Origin: Chryseobacterium sp. W4I1
GTDB taxonomy: Bacteria; Bacteroidota; Bacteroidia; Flavobacteriales; Weeksellaceae
Assembly (NCBI RefSeq): GCF_030816115.1
Contig: NZ_JAUSXQ010000001.1
Location: 2,604,001-2,668,000, forward strand
DNA: 64,000 bases
Direction of reading: 5' to 3'
In this document: positions 43,786-53,084 of the stretch, in pieces
How positions within the stretch are numbered: position 1 is the first letter of the stretch
Layout of the letters: the number at the start of each line of letters is the position of its first letter
Made by a program: the position numbers and the translations under genes
The notes under the pieces: model-generated
Databases searched by the model: none
Seen by the model: the letters and a program-made list of their open reading frames with translations, nothing else
Told to the model about the DNA's origin: nothing

Positions 43786-44508
43786 TTATCCCCAAACAGC
43801 CAGTCGTTTCAGATAAGCCTGCACTGTATTTTCAAGTCCCATATAAAGTGCTTCAGAAATTAAAGCATGCCCTATGGAAACTTCAAGAAGATTTGGAATA
43901 TGATCTGCAAAATATTTTAAATTTTCCAGGCTCAGGTCATGGCCTGCATTGATTCCTAATCCAAATTCAGTAGCGGCAACTGCTGTATCGTAATATGGTT
44001 TTATAGCCTGTTCTTTATTGGTAAGATAATTTTTAGCGTAAGCTTCAGTATACAGTTCAATTCTGTCGGCCCCTGTTTTTGCAGCATATTCAACCAATTC
44101 AGGCAAGGGATCAAGAAAAACAGAAGTGCGAATTCCTGCATTTTTAAATTCTGCAATAATTTCTGTCAGGAAATCGAAATGCTTTTTGGTATCCCATCCG
44201 GCATTGGAAGTAATGGCATCATCTGCATCGGGAACCAGCGTTACCTGCTCCGGTTTTACTTCAAGCACCATATCAATAAAAGAGCGGTGAGGATTTCCTT
44301 CAATGTTGAATTCAGTAGTCACCAAAGGTTTCAGATCATAGACATCTTTTCTGGTAATGTGTCTTTCATCGGGTCTCGGATGAATGGTGATGCCCTGTCC
44401 TCCAAATTCCTGGATCTTCACTGCTGCTTCAGTTACGCTTGGCGTTTCGCCTCCTCTTGCATTTCTTATGGTCGCAATTTTATTGATGTTTACGCTTAGT
44501 TTTGTCAT
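43786..44508 (-). CDS. pdxJ: Pyridoxine 5'-phosphate synthase
   Basis: Condenses 3-amino-2-oxopropyl phosphate with DXP in the DXP-dependent vitamin B6 pathway. 240 residues, standard length: 'KLSVNINKIATIRNARGGETPSV' (Asn and His/Arg region), 'GITIHPRPDERHI' and 'VSIGHALISEALYMGLE'. The gene stands between an esterase and an MscS channel with no other B6 gene in the window. Confidence 0.97.
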   Translation of the reverse strand: MTKLSVNINKIATIRNARGGETPSVTEAAVKIQEFGGQGITIHPRPDERHITRKDVYDLKPLVTTEFNIEGNPHRSFIDMVLEVKPEQVTLVPDADDAITSNAGWDTKKHFDFLTEIIAEFKNAGIRTSVFLDPLPELVEYAAKTGADRIELYTEAYAKNYLTNKEQAIKPYYDTAVAATEFGLGINAGHDLSLENLKYFADHIPNLLEVSIGHALISEALYMGLENTVQAYLKRLAVWG

Positions 44509-44658
44509 TTTCTAGAGGTGAGAGATTATAAATTAGTTTTTGAGTCTACTTCTACTCTCTTATTTAATTAGATTTTAATTATTATTTATAAAGAAATCAA
44601 GATAAAATTAAACACTCAATCGGTCTAATTTCTACTATCCAGTTCTAATTTCTGTATT

Positions 44659-45927
44659 TTAAACTTTAACACTTATCTGCATTACCTGAAGATCAAATTC
44701 CTTTGAAGCAACCAGTAAGTGGTCAAATATATCGGCCTGGATCTGTTCAAAATGCTCCCATTTGGAATCATTTGCAAAACAATAGATCTCAAGAGGAAGT
44801 CCCTGAGGGGTAATATCCAGCTGACGCACCATTCTGGTTCCGTTTTTTTCCACATCAGGATCATTTTCTATATATTTCTGCGCATAATATCTGAAAACCC
44901 CGATATTGGTAAGCTGCCTTCCATTGATCGTTTTATCATTATGCTGCAGACTTAATTTTTCTTCTTTTATTTCTAATGTTTTATGAGCCAGATAATCTGA
45001 AATCAGGTTGATTTCTTTTAAACGTTCAATATCCTCTTCATTCAGGAATTTAAAGGAATTGATATTAAAATAAATGGATTTTTTAATCCTTCTTGTATTG
45101 GATTCGGACATGATCTGAAGATTTTTGATCTCTGTCGTAAGAAGGTCATAGGTAGGAATTGTGGAAACAGTTTTATCAAAATTGGTGATCTTGGTGGTAA
45201 GCAGGCTTATATCGGTAATATTTCCTTCAATACTGTATTTCGGAATGCTTACCCAGTCTCCTACTTTCAGATTTTTAGAAGTGGCAACATGTATCCCAGT
45301 GACAAAACCTAAAATAGTATCTCTGAAAACAAGCACCAGCACAGCGGTAATCGCTCCTAAACTCCCGACAATCGTTGTGCCTTTTATCCCGAATATGACA
45401 CAGAGTCCCACTACAGAAAAGACAAAAATCCCCAAAATCTTTACCGTTTCTGAAATGGCATTCAAAGCCATGATCTTGTAGAAGTCCTGTTTTATGGTGA
45501 AATAATACCTGAAACCCGTCAATGACCTATACAACATACCGGCAAGAATAAGCACAAGCCCCAAATTGATAGATCTGTTGATAAATATATTCGTTTTTGG
45601 CAGTGCCGTTGCAGGAAATATGGAAGGATGAACAGCCCCTACTACGATAAGTGCGGCAAAATGAGCAACAGAATTGCTGATTTTAGACTGATAAATTGAT
45701 CGTATGATTGGATATTTTTCATCATTCTTAAAGAACCTGAAAATAAAATTGATAGCAAATTTGAAAACAAAATCCAACACCAGGAATACGGCACACAGCA
45801 GTGCCAGTTTGATAATAATATGAACCACCCAACCCATACCACCGGGCGTTACCTCGCTAATATAGATATAAAGCTGTTCACTTATTTCCTGTAAAAAGTT
45901 TTTAGTGTCCTGTATCTCGTCTTTCAT
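44659..45927 (-). CDS. MscS-family mechanosensitive ion channel
   Basis: 422 residues. Four or five helices, with the pore-lining helix 'GSLGAITAVLVLVFRDTILGFVTGIHVATSKNLKVGDWV' and the beta-domain 'VEGNITDISLLTTKITNFDKTVSTIPTYDLLTTEI' typical of MscS. It probably opens on hypo-osmotic shock to release solutes. The C-terminal domain (from about 260) is longer than the minimal channel. Confidence 0.9.
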   Translation of the reverse strand: MKDEIQDTKNFLQEISEQLYIYISEVTPGGMGWVVHIIIKLALLCAVFLVLDFVFKFAINFIFRFFKNDEKYPIIRSIYQSKISNSVAHFAALIVVGAVHPSIFPATALPKTNIFINRSINLGLVLILAGMLYRSLTGFRYYFTIKQDFYKIMALNAISETVKILGIFVFSVVGLCVIFGIKGTTIVGSLGAITAVLVLVFRDTILGFVTGIHVATSKNLKVGDWVSIPKYSIEGNITDISLLTTKITNFDKTVSTIPTYDLLTTEIKNLQIMSESNTRRIKKSIYFNINSFKFLNEEDIERLKEINLISDYLAHKTLEIKEEKLSLQHNDKTINGRQLTNIGVFRYYAQKYIENDPDVEKNGTRMVRQLDITPQGLPLEIYCFANDSKWEHFEQIQADIFDHLLVASKEFDLQVMQISVKV

Positions 45928-46050
45928 TACAGCAAATTTATAAAATTAAGAATGATGATGTATCACTATTCACCATCAATTTTCAGCCCAAATATTTAAA
46001 CACTTCTGTAAATCTTCTTTTTCTTATCTTGCATTAATAATTTTTAAAGA

Positions 46051-46542
46051 ATGGATACAGCCTTAATAAATATTCTCTGCCTTATTTTATTGTTTCTTGG
46101 AATGCTTGGAACCTTTCTGCCTGTGCTTCCGGGACTTTTACTAAGTATCTGCGGACTTCTGATCTATAAATTCGGGACAGATACCGATCTGCCGATGATT
46201 TATATCTGGGCTTTCGGGATCCTTACGGTTATTTCTGTGGTTTTGAGTTATGTGATTCCGGCAAAAACCAACCAAAAATACGGTGGAACCCGCTGGGGAA
46301 GCATCGGATCTGTCATTGGAACTATTGTTGGGATATTTATTCCTATTCCTTTAGGATTTCTTATTGGGATGTTTGCAGGTGTATTTATTGGTGAGCTTCT
46401 TCATGACAGTAAGGATATGAATAAAGCTTTGCAATCTACCAAAGGGGCGTTTATCGGCTTCATTTACGGAACAGGTTTCAGTCTTGTGGTAGGTGTGGCA
46501 ATGTTTTTGGTAGTAGTTTTAGATATGCTTAATATTATTTAA
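46051..46542 (+). CDS. DUF456 membrane protein
   Basis: 163 residues with four to five helices. 'GMLGTFLPVLPGLLLSICGLLIYKF' at the N-terminus and 'RWGSIGSVIGTIVGIFIPIPLGFLIGMFAGVFIGELLHD' are the DUF456 signatures, including the Pro-Leu-Gly pattern. Function unknown. The next gene, a lipoprotein, begins 12 bases after its stop. Confidence 0.85.
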   Translation: MDTALINILCLILLFLGMLGTFLPVLPGLLLSICGLLIYKFGTDTDLPMIYIWAFGILTVISVVLSYVIPAKTNQKYGGTRWGSIGSVIGTIVGIFIPIPLGFLIGMFAGVFIGELLHDSKDMNKALQSTKGAFIGFIYGTGFSLVVGVAMFLVVVLDMLNII

Positions 46543-46554
46543 AAAAAGAAAAAT

Positions 46555-47067
46555 ATGTTCCATAAAACCATCCTATTAAGCCTGGGATTACTGACCTTAG
46601 CGGGATGTAATGCCCAAAAGAAGACAAAAGCTTCGGAATCAACTTCTGTAGCGAACTCTCACATGACACAAACTAAAAATCCAAAACAAGAGGGAGGTAT
46701 CATTTATTTCAATCAGGGCGAAAATAAATTCCTGAAAGAATATGATATGAATGTAACCTTCAAAGGTATTTCTGAAGACAGCCGCTGTCCTGAAGGCGTA
46801 AACTGCATCTGGGCAGGTGTTGCCATTGCACAGATTGAAGTAATGGGAACTACGACCAGACCAATGGTTTTAGAACTTGCCACTATGGAAAATGCCGGAC
46901 GAAATTACCATCAATCTTTAGAATTATTCAACGGATATACCATTTCGCTGGAAGAAGTGAGTCCTTTTCCTAAATCTGATGGCGGAGCAAAAGCTCTGGA
47001 AGGGAAATATAAGATCGGTATTAAGATCCATAAAGTTGGAGATTCTCCGGAACCTACCAGGAAATAG
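46555..47067 (+). CDS. Lipoprotein with CPEGVNCIWAG motif
   Basis: 170 residues. Type II signal MFHKTILLSLGLLTLAGC (Cys18). The folded domain contains 'GISEDSRCPEGVNCIWAGVAIAQIEV', a Cys-Pro-x4-Cys-x-Trp block that recurs in Bacteroidetes envelope proteins, and ends 'YKIGIKIHKVG'. I cannot name a function. The C-terminus overlaps the convergent ung stop by 14 bases. Confidence 0.75.
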   Translation: MFHKTILLSLGLLTLAGCNAQKKTKASESTSVANSHMTQTKNPKQEGGIIYFNQGENKFLKEYDMNVTFKGISEDSRCPEGVNCIWAGVAIAQIEVMGTTTRPMVLELATMENAGRNYHQSLELFNGYTISLEEVSPFPKSDGGAKALEGKYKIGIKIHKVGDSPEPTRK

Positions 47068-47695
47068 GCTTTTTTCCTTTTGAAACCAGATATTCATTGA
47101 TCTTGGAAAAAGGCTTACTCCCATAAAACCCTCTGTACACAGAAAACGGCGAAGGGTGCGCCGATTTTAAGATAAAATGCTTGGCCGGATCAATGAGTTC
47201 GGCTTTTTTCTGTGCAAAAGCTCCCCAAAGTACAAAAACTACATTTTCTTTTTTATCCGAAATTTCTTTGATAATAAAATCTGTAAACTTTTCCCAGCCC
47301 AAATCTTTGTGGGAATTTGGAGAATGTGCACGAACGGTTAAAGTGGCATTCAGTAATAAAACGCCCTGTTTGCCCCAGTCGTCGAGTTCTTTAGAAGTTC
47401 TTTCAACACCAATATCATCTTTTAGTTCTGTGAAAATATTTTTAAGCGAAGGTGGTGCTGTCACCTTTTCAGAAACAGAAAAGCACAATCCATTTGCCTG
47501 ATAGTCGTTATGGTAAGGGTCCTGTCCGAGAATCACCACTTTAACCTCTTCAAAAGGAGTAATTTCCAATGCTCTGAATATTTGACTTTTAGGTGGAAAT
47601 ACTTTAGTGGTTGCATATTCCTGCTTTACTTTTTCCCAAAGGGTGGTAAAATAGGGGGTGTTTTTTATTGGGGCTAAAACTTCTGTCCAGGTCAT
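47054..47695 (-). CDS. ung: Uracil-DNA glycosylase
   Basis: Removes uracil from DNA. 213 residues, family 1. 'VKVVILGQDPYHNDYQANGLCFSV' is the water-activating motif (Asp) and 'HPSPFSVYRGFYGSKPFSKINEYL' carries the second active-site block. Convergent with the preceding lipoprotein gene; the two overlap by 14 bases at their ends. Confidence 0.96.
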   Translation of the reverse strand: MTWTEVLAPIKNTPYFTTLWEKVKQEYATTKVFPPKSQIFRALEITPFEEVKVVILGQDPYHNDYQANGLCFSVSEKVTAPPSLKNIFTELKDDIGVERTSKELDDWGKQGVLLLNATLTVRAHSPNSHKDLGWEKFTDFIIKEISDKKENVVFVLWGAFAQKKAELIDPAKHFILKSAHPSPFSVYRGFYGSKPFSKINEYLVSKGKKPISW

Positions 47696-47704
47696 TTTTT
47701 AAAT

Positions 47705-48229
47705 TTATTTATTACAATATTCGTACACTTTATCTTTGGCCAAAACAATATGATTGATGGTTGCCATCTGGTAATCAAGATGTACTTGTCTTGACGCAAC
47801 AATATTTTTACTTTCTCCCTGCAGCTGGCTATCTATCGGACCTACCGGCTGGGAATAACTTTTATTGATGATCAAAAGTGTAGCATTCTGATCATCATTC
47901 AGTTCGGTTTCATCGTATTTTATATAATCTCCCTTCGTGTACTTTTCATCACATTTTATACTGTTAAGGTCAAAATCAATTACCTGCTGATATTGCTTAA
48001 ATGGGGCCGGCTGCACGGGAAGGTTACACACAATCATGTGATTGTTTTTATCATAAGTTCCTTTTTCCAAACCAAAATATTCATCCATATCTTCAGCTTT
48101 TACATCCATATAAATTTTCAAAACAGTCTGGTTGCTCAGAATATGGTTTGCATTATACCAGGTGAAGATTTGAAGAATAATAAAAAATGCAACGGCCAGA
48201 CCGATGATACCTATTAAAACTTTTTTCAT
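47705..48229 (-). CDS. Single-pass membrane protein of unknown function
   Basis: 174 residues. One N-terminal helix ('VLIGIIGLAVAFFIILQIF') anchors a periplasmic domain with three Cys ('MIVCNLP', 'SIKCDEKY', 'YEYCNK'), two of which could pair. No known motif. It is 10 bases upstream of ung on the same strand, so they may be co-transcribed, but the link has no evident meaning. Confidence 0.6.
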   Translation of the reverse strand: MKKVLIGIIGLAVAFFIILQIFTWYNANHILSNQTVLKIYMDVKAEDMDEYFGLEKGTYDKNNHMIVCNLPVQPAPFKQYQQVIDFDLNSIKCDEKYTKGDYIKYDETELNDDQNATLLIINKSYSQPVGPIDSQLQGESKNIVASRQVHLDYQMATINHIVLAKDKVYEYCNK

Positions 48230-48312
48230 GGAATATTTTGATAAAATTCAAATATAAAATTAAATATCTGCAATGTCAAGTTTCTATTGACAGTGAGTAT
48301 AAGACCAGTACT

Positions 48313-48814
48313 CTATTTTTTCAAACTAAAAACCAAATTATCAGGAAAACCTTCATCTTCTCTCCCCTCTTCTAAAACAAAATCATGCTTTAAAAGAAGC
48401 CCTTTCGAGTTTTCATTAAACTTATTGGTCATTGCTACAATTTCCTGCAGATTCAAATCCTTAAATCCATAATTTAAAACTGCTTTTCAAAGCTTCAGAC
48501 ATGATTCCTTTTCTGTGATAGTCTGGCAGTAATTCATAACCAACTTCTGCTGTTTTTCTATCTTCAGAAAAATTCCAGAGACAGATGGTTCCGATAAGAT
48601 TCGACTGATCTTTTTGAGAAATTCCAAAATAAACGGTTTGCTTATTTTGAATATTTCCTTTAATGGTTAAAATAAATTGTAAAGCATCATAATTGTTTTT
48701 CGGAGAGTTCCTTTTCACAAACTGATTAATTACTTCATTGCTTCTAATCTTCAGGATATCTTCAACATGGCTTTCGTTGATTTCTTTTAATATTAACCGT
48801 TCTGTTTTGATCAT
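48313..48814 (-). pseudogene. GNAT-family N-acetyltransferase, broken by one frameshift
   Basis: The first 117 codons (48814-48461) form the N-terminal two-thirds of a RimJ/RimL-type GNAT: 'TERLILKEINESHVEDILKIR', 'GTICLWNFSEDRKTAEVGYELLPDYHRKGIMSEAL' with the acetyl-CoA loop. A stop follows 'KSSFKLWI'. The expected continuation ('KAVLNYGFKDLNLQEIVAMTNKFNENSKGLLLKHDFV') is in another frame and ends at 48313. Deleting one base of the run at 48484-48487 restores 166 residues. Confidence 0.85.
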
Positions 48815-48861
48815 TAGTTTTGTAAATATTTCAAATATACATAATAATCACATTTTCTCAC

Positions 48862-48869
48862 TAAATTTG
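48862..48869 (+). promoter_or_regulatory. -7 element for the MutS2-like gene
   Basis: TAAATTTG, five bases before the GTG start at 48874; the mRNA would be leaderless or nearly so. Confidence 0.55.
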
Positions 48870-48873
48870 CAGT

Positions 48874-51021
48874 GTGTATATAAATAAAGAAGATTTAAAC
48901 GAATTAGAGTTTCCGCAATTGCTCGCGGAGATTTCTCCATTTGCGTATTCTCCGAAAACGAGAGAAAAAATTCTTCAACTTCGTCCTATGGAAATTGACG
49001 AGGCGGAACTTTCATTGAAAAAAACTTCGGAATATCTTTCGAGTTTTGAAAGTTCAAATGCAATTCCATTTAATGAATATGAAGATATTGAAAGTGAACT
49101 GAAGGTAATGCTGATCGAGAATTACCGTTTGGAAAACAATGCTTTCATCAAAATAAAAGCCTTAACCGAACAGATCGGAAAACTTCAGAAGTTTTTTTCA
49201 AGCATGCCGGATAACTTCCCTGTTTTAACGGGTGATGTTTCTGTGCTGGAATATAAAAAAGAAATTATTGATAAGGTAGATAAGGTCTTTAACCGTTTTG
49301 GAGAAGTAAAAAGTGATGCCTCTCCTGTTTTAAAAGAACTTAGAACTGAGATTCAGCATGCTAAAAAAGCGATCCAGGAAAATTTCAACCGTGCGCTTTT
49401 CAATTACGGACAAAGTGACTTTCTGGATGATATCCGGGAAACAATTATTGAAGACCAAAGGGTTTTAGCTGTAAAATCAGGATTTAAGAAAAGAGTTGCC
49501 GGAAGGGTTTTGGGAATTTCAAAAACGGGTTCTATTACCTACATGCAGCCGGACAGTGTGGTAAAACATTATTTCAAGCTGCGTGAAAGCGAAGAAGAGG
49601 AGAAGAAGGAAATCGATAAGATTCTTAGAAAACTGACTGCTGAACTGGCAGAATTCCAGCCTCAGCTTTGGAAGTATCAAGTTTATATTTTTGATCTTGA
49701 TCTGACGAGAGCAAAAGCAAAATTTGCTGAACTGGTAAACGGAATTCTTCCGAAAATCAACCGTCACAGAACATTAAAGCTGAAAGATGCATTCCATCCG
49801 CTGCTATGGCTTAGAAATAAAGCTGAAAATAAGACCATTCATTCCCAAAGTTTGTCATTGACGGATCAAAACAGAATTATCTGTATTTCCGGACCGAATG
49901 CAGGAGGAAAATCAATTACACTGAAAACAGTCGGATTACTTCAGTTGATGATCCAGAGCGGAATTTTGGTGCCGGTACATCCAAGATCTGAAATGTTCTT
50001 TTTTGAAAAGATAATGACGGATATCGGAGATAATCAGTCGATTGAGAATCATCTGTCCACTTATTCGTCAAGGCTTAAGAAAATGTCTGGAATTATCCGT
50101 GAGGCTGATGCGAACACGCTTCTCCTTATTGATGAATTCGGGACCGGATCTGATCCTGAGCTCGGTGGCGCATTAGCAGAGAGTTTCATGGAGTATTTCT
50201 ATGATAAGAAAAGTTTTGCGATCATTACGACTCACTATACGAATATCAAACTTGTCATTGAAGAGCTTCCACACGCTGAAAATGCGGCGATGCTTTTCGA
50301 TGAAGAGACATTGGAACCGATGTATAAACTGGAAGTGGGACAGGCAGGAAGTTCGTTCACCTTTGAGGTGGCGGAGAAAAACAGAATTCCAAGATTTATA
50401 ATTCATGCTGCAAAAAAGAAGGTAGAACATGATATAGTGAACCTTGATAAAACGATTGTCAAGCTTCAGCAGGAAAAATTTGAAGTTGAAAAACTGAAAA
50501 CCGATCTTGCGGAAAGAAAGGAATCGGTGGAAGATAAACGGGACAATCTCCAGAAACTGAATGAGCAGCTGCAACAGAAACTTTTCAATTTCCAAAAGCT
50601 GTATGAGGAGGAGCACCGTAAGCTTCAGTTCGGAAATAAAATTGAAACGTTCATCGACAGTTATGTAAAAGGGAAATCGAGGAAGGATGTTGTTAAAGAT
50701 TTTGTGAAGATCCTTGAACAGGAAAAGTTCAGAAAAATTGGAGCCGATAAAGACGAAAGCAAGCGTTTGCAGGTTGTGAAAAGAAAGATCACCCAGCAGC
50801 TTAAAAAGGATGATGTAATCGAAAAGATTGCTGAAACCAATGAAAAACTGGAAGAAAAACGTAAAACCGACCGTGCTGTCTGGATGAAAGAAGGCCAGCG
50901 TGTCCGTATTCCGGGAAGTACGAGTGTAGGAACAATAGAAAAGATTTCCAAAAATAAAGTGATCGTCAATTATGGAACTTTCAAGACAACGATTAATGCG
51001 GATGAACTGGAGAGAATTTAA
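48874..51021 (+). CDS. MutS2-like ATPase lacking a Smr domain
   Basis: 715 residues from a GTG start; an in-frame stop at 48862 excludes longer readings. A MutS core and clamp (about 1-330) leads to the ATPase: 'CISGPNAGGKSITLKTVG' (Walker A), 'LLLIDEFGTGSDPELGG' (Walker B) and 'ITTHYTNIK'. A coiled coil follows (530-590), then an SH3-like end 'GQRVRIPGSTSVGTIEK'. The Smr nuclease domain found in many MutS2 proteins is absent. A role in DNA recombination or ribosome rescue is from family knowledge. Confidence 0.88.
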   Translation: MYINKEDLNELEFPQLLAEISPFAYSPKTREKILQLRPMEIDEAELSLKKTSEYLSSFESSNAIPFNEYEDIESELKVMLIENYRLENNAFIKIKALTEQIGKLQKFFSSMPDNFPVLTGDVSVLEYKKEIIDKVDKVFNRFGEVKSDASPVLKELRTEIQHAKKAIQENFNRALFNYGQSDFLDDIRETIIEDQRVLAVKSGFKKRVAGRVLGISKTGSITYMQPDSVVKHYFKLRESEEEEKKEIDKILRKLTAELAEFQPQLWKYQVYIFDLDLTRAKAKFAELVNGILPKINRHRTLKLKDAFHPLLWLRNKAENKTIHSQSLSLTDQNRIICISGPNAGGKSITLKTVGLLQLMIQSGILVPVHPRSEMFFFEKIMTDIGDNQSIENHLSTYSSRLKKMSGIIREADANTLLLIDEFGTGSDPELGGALAESFMEYFYDKKSFAIITTHYTNIKLVIEELPHAENAAMLFDEETLEPMYKLEVGQAGSSFTFEVAEKNRIPRFIIHAAKKKVEHDIVNLDKTIVKLQQEKFEVEKLKTDLAERKESVEDKRDNLQKLNEQLQQKLFNFQKLYEEEHRKLQFGNKIETFIDSYVKGKSRKDVVKDFVKILEQEKFRKIGADKDESKRLQVVKRKITQQLKKDDVIEKIAETNEKLEEKRKTDRAVWMKEGQRVRIPGSTSVGTIEKISKNKVIVNYGTFKTTINADELERI

Positions 51022-51083
51022 TGATTTAAAAAATATTGATTGGAAATTTACTTTATTGTAAATTTTATAGTCTTTAAACTTAT

Positions 51084-51116
51084 AAAAATAGCGCTGAAAA
51101 TTTCAGCGCTATTTTT
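51084..51116 (+). terminator. Terminator after the MutS2-like gene
   Basis: 15-bp stem (51084-51098 with 51102-51116) centred on GCGCTG, followed by a T run. Confidence 0.85.
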
Positions 51117-51148
51117 TATAGATAGAATTTTCTTGTTACATTTGGATT

Positions 51149-51427
51149 ATGGATAAAAGCTTAACTGTCCTTTGGATTTTTTATAGAAAACTAATTATTC
51201 CAAGTGTATTATTTTCTTTGTTAATCTCTTTTTTAAGCCAATTTACAATTGAAAATTTTGGATTATGTTTTCTCCTGATCTTTCCTTTACTCCATTTCTT
51301 TATTTATGATGTAAGACTCAGAGGGGAATATTTTTTTTATGCTAATTTTGGATTCTCAAAAGTACTTTTGTGGGCTCTTACTGTATCATTCAGCTTAATT
51401 ATTAAAATCATTACCAGACTCCTATGA
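51149..51427 (+). CDS. Small membrane protein next to an ABC ATPase
   Basis: 92 residues with three hydrophobic stretches ('LIIPSVLFSLLISFL', 'FGLCFLLIFPLLHFFIY', 'VLLWALTVSFSLIIKII'). No known family. Its last bases overlap the ATPase start (ATGA at 51424), so it is a likely membrane partner of that ATPase, though it is much smaller than a usual permease. Confidence 0.6.
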   Translation: MDKSLTVLWIFYRKLIIPSVLFSLLISFLSQFTIENFGLCFLLIFPLLHFFIYDVRLRGEYFFYANFGFSKVLLWALTVSFSLIIKIITRLL

Positions 51428-52086
51428 ACAGGCTTCACATTGACAGTATCACCAAATCTTTCAGCGGGAGAAAAATCCTGCAGGATGTCTATTTAAGCTG
51501 TGAAACCGGAAAAATTGCCGGAATCTTAGGTCCGTCTGGCGGCGGAAAATCTACTTTATTAGAGATTATCTTTGGCACCGTAAAAGGGGACACTCAATTT
51601 ATCAAGTTTAATGATACCATTCTTAAAAATATTTCTGACAGAAAAAATAAAATAGCATACTTACCGCAGCGGTCTTCGTTTCTTCCAAAAGAATGTAAGA
51701 TCAGAGAGCTTATCTCCTTATTCTGTACCAAAGAAAATGAAGAAAAGCTGTACAGTCTAAAGATGATAATTCCTTTTTTAGATGAAACGGTAAGAAACCT
51801 ATCGGGTGGTGAAAAAAAGATGGTTGAAACACTTATCATCACTTATTCTGACTCAGATTTCATTTTACTGGACGAGCCTTTCAGTGGTGTTTCACCTAAA
51901 TCCGTTGACGAATTAGAAATAATTATTAAAAGCCAGACGCCATACAAAGGAATTGTCATTACAGATCATAATTATATAACCATTTTAAATATGGCTGACG
52001 ATATGTATCTTCTCGCTGATACGCATTTAAGGAAGATAAAGGATATTAAAGAACTACAGCAATTTAAATATCTCCCTAAATCATAA
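51424..52086 (+). CDS. ABC transporter ATP-binding protein
   Basis: 220 residues. 'GILGPSGGGKSTLLEII' (Walker A), 'YLPQRSSFLPK' (Q-loop), 'NLSGGEKKMVE' (signature), 'FILLDEPFSGVSP' (Walker B) and 'VITDHNY' (H-loop) are all present, so it is an active-looking ATPase. Its only neighbour of the same operon is the 92-residue membrane protein; no permease or binding protein follows. Substrate unknown. Confidence 0.85.
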   Translation: MNRLHIDSITKSFSGRKILQDVYLSCETGKIAGILGPSGGGKSTLLEIIFGTVKGDTQFIKFNDTILKNISDRKNKIAYLPQRSSFLPKECKIRELISLFCTKENEEKLYSLKMIIPFLDETVRNLSGGEKKMVETLIITYSDSDFILLDEPFSGVSPKSVDELEIIIKSQTPYKGIVITDHNYITILNMADDMYLLADTHLRKIKDIKELQQFKYLPKS

Positions 52087-52203
52087 TTTGTTTTAGAAGA
52101 AATCAACATCGAACTCTTACAGGAGATTTTATACATATTCGGAGAATATAATAATTTAAGCAAATACAATAAGAATTTACCAATCAAAAAAGCATTTAAT
52201 TTA

Positions 52204-52211
52204 TATATTTG
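52204..52211 (+). promoter_or_regulatory. -7 element before the secreted protein gene at 52234
   Basis: TATATTTG is a perfect match 23 bases upstream of the ATG. Confidence 0.5.
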
Positions 52212-52233
52212 AGCGATCAAAAAATTTCAGAGC

Positions 52234-53031
52234 ATGATTTCCATAAATAGAGCATTGTACTTATCCGCTTTCAGCCTTTTTTCCTTGGCATTTGTAAAAG
52301 GGCAGAATAAAGTTCCTTTCGGTGTGGTAAAGGCTGAAGAAGGCTACGCCAACGTACGGGTCCATAAGGATGACTATAGAAAAATCGTGGATAAGATCCG
52401 GATGCGAAAAGGTGATGTATTTGTTTATGTAAAACCTGCTCCGGGAGAAACGGAATGGATCTGGATAAAATATCCTGAAAAACAGGATGAAGAAAAACCT
52501 TTTGTAAGGTATGAAAATCTTGTGAAGGAAGGCATGGTGAATAAAGAACGGATTGCTTTCATCGATCAGCTCCCTCAGTTTACTCCTTCTAAATCTAAGA
52601 ATGGAAAATCACTTATTTTTACAGATAACAGTAATCCTAAAATTCCTACCTCCCAAAGAACCAAAGTGGTAATCGATGTTTATCCTTCTAACGCCGGCTA
52701 TAGAAAGCAGGAAAAAGATGCAGACGGAAAAATTCTTACTATTGATAAGATAAAACCATGGGGAATTAAAGATGTACTTCCTGAAGGGATGACCGAGATC
52801 AAATCGATCCGAGTGCAGCAGCCCGGAAGAGGTTCTGTTTTTGTAAGGGAAGCTATTAAGAATATGTTCCAGCCTACGATGGACTTCAATAATGTGGGAG
52901 TGACTGCTCTTGACAATGACCATATTTATCTTTATATGATCAACGGTTCGGGTGAGAACAGATATGTCACACTTTGGGCTATCAAGGAAGGAAGGGTCAT
53001 GAGCCAGATTATTTACAATAGTCCGGAATAA
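52234..53031 (+). CDS. Secreted protein with SH3-like N-terminal region
   Basis: 265 residues with a signal peptide (ends FVKG/QNK). The first mature part, 'GVVKAEEGYANVRVHKDDYRKIVDKIRMRKGDVFVYV', resembles a bacterial SH3 opening as in the 7.9 kb protein, but the match is loose. A C-terminal domain ends 'YVTLWAIKEGRVMSQIIYNSP'. No known function. A -7 element lies upstream. Confidence 0.65.
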   Translation: MISINRALYLSAFSLFSLAFVKGQNKVPFGVVKAEEGYANVRVHKDDYRKIVDKIRMRKGDVFVYVKPAPGETEWIWIKYPEKQDEEKPFVRYENLVKEGMVNKERIAFIDQLPQFTPSKSKNGKSLIFTDNSNPKIPTSQRTKVVIDVYPSNAGYRKQEKDADGKILTIDKIKPWGIKDVLPEGMTEIKSIRVQQPGRGSVFVREAIKNMFQPTMDFNNVGVTALDNDHIYLYMINGSGENRYVTLWAIKEGRVMSQIIYNSPE

Positions 53032-53056
53032 TTACTGTATTTCTCTGTAATATTCT

Positions 53057-53064
53057 TATTTTTG
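53057..53064 (+). promoter_or_regulatory. -7 element of the cobalamin riboswitch transcript
   Basis: TATTTTTG is a TAnnTTTG match 35-40 bases before the aptamer core. Confidence 0.5.
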
Positions 53065-53084
53065 CACTGAAAAAGTTTAACGCT

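Noticed and set aside
48287..48472. Separate plus-strand ORF across the GNAT remnant
   Set aside because: It is antisense to the frameshifted acetyltransferase end, whose reading on the minus strand is far more protein-like.
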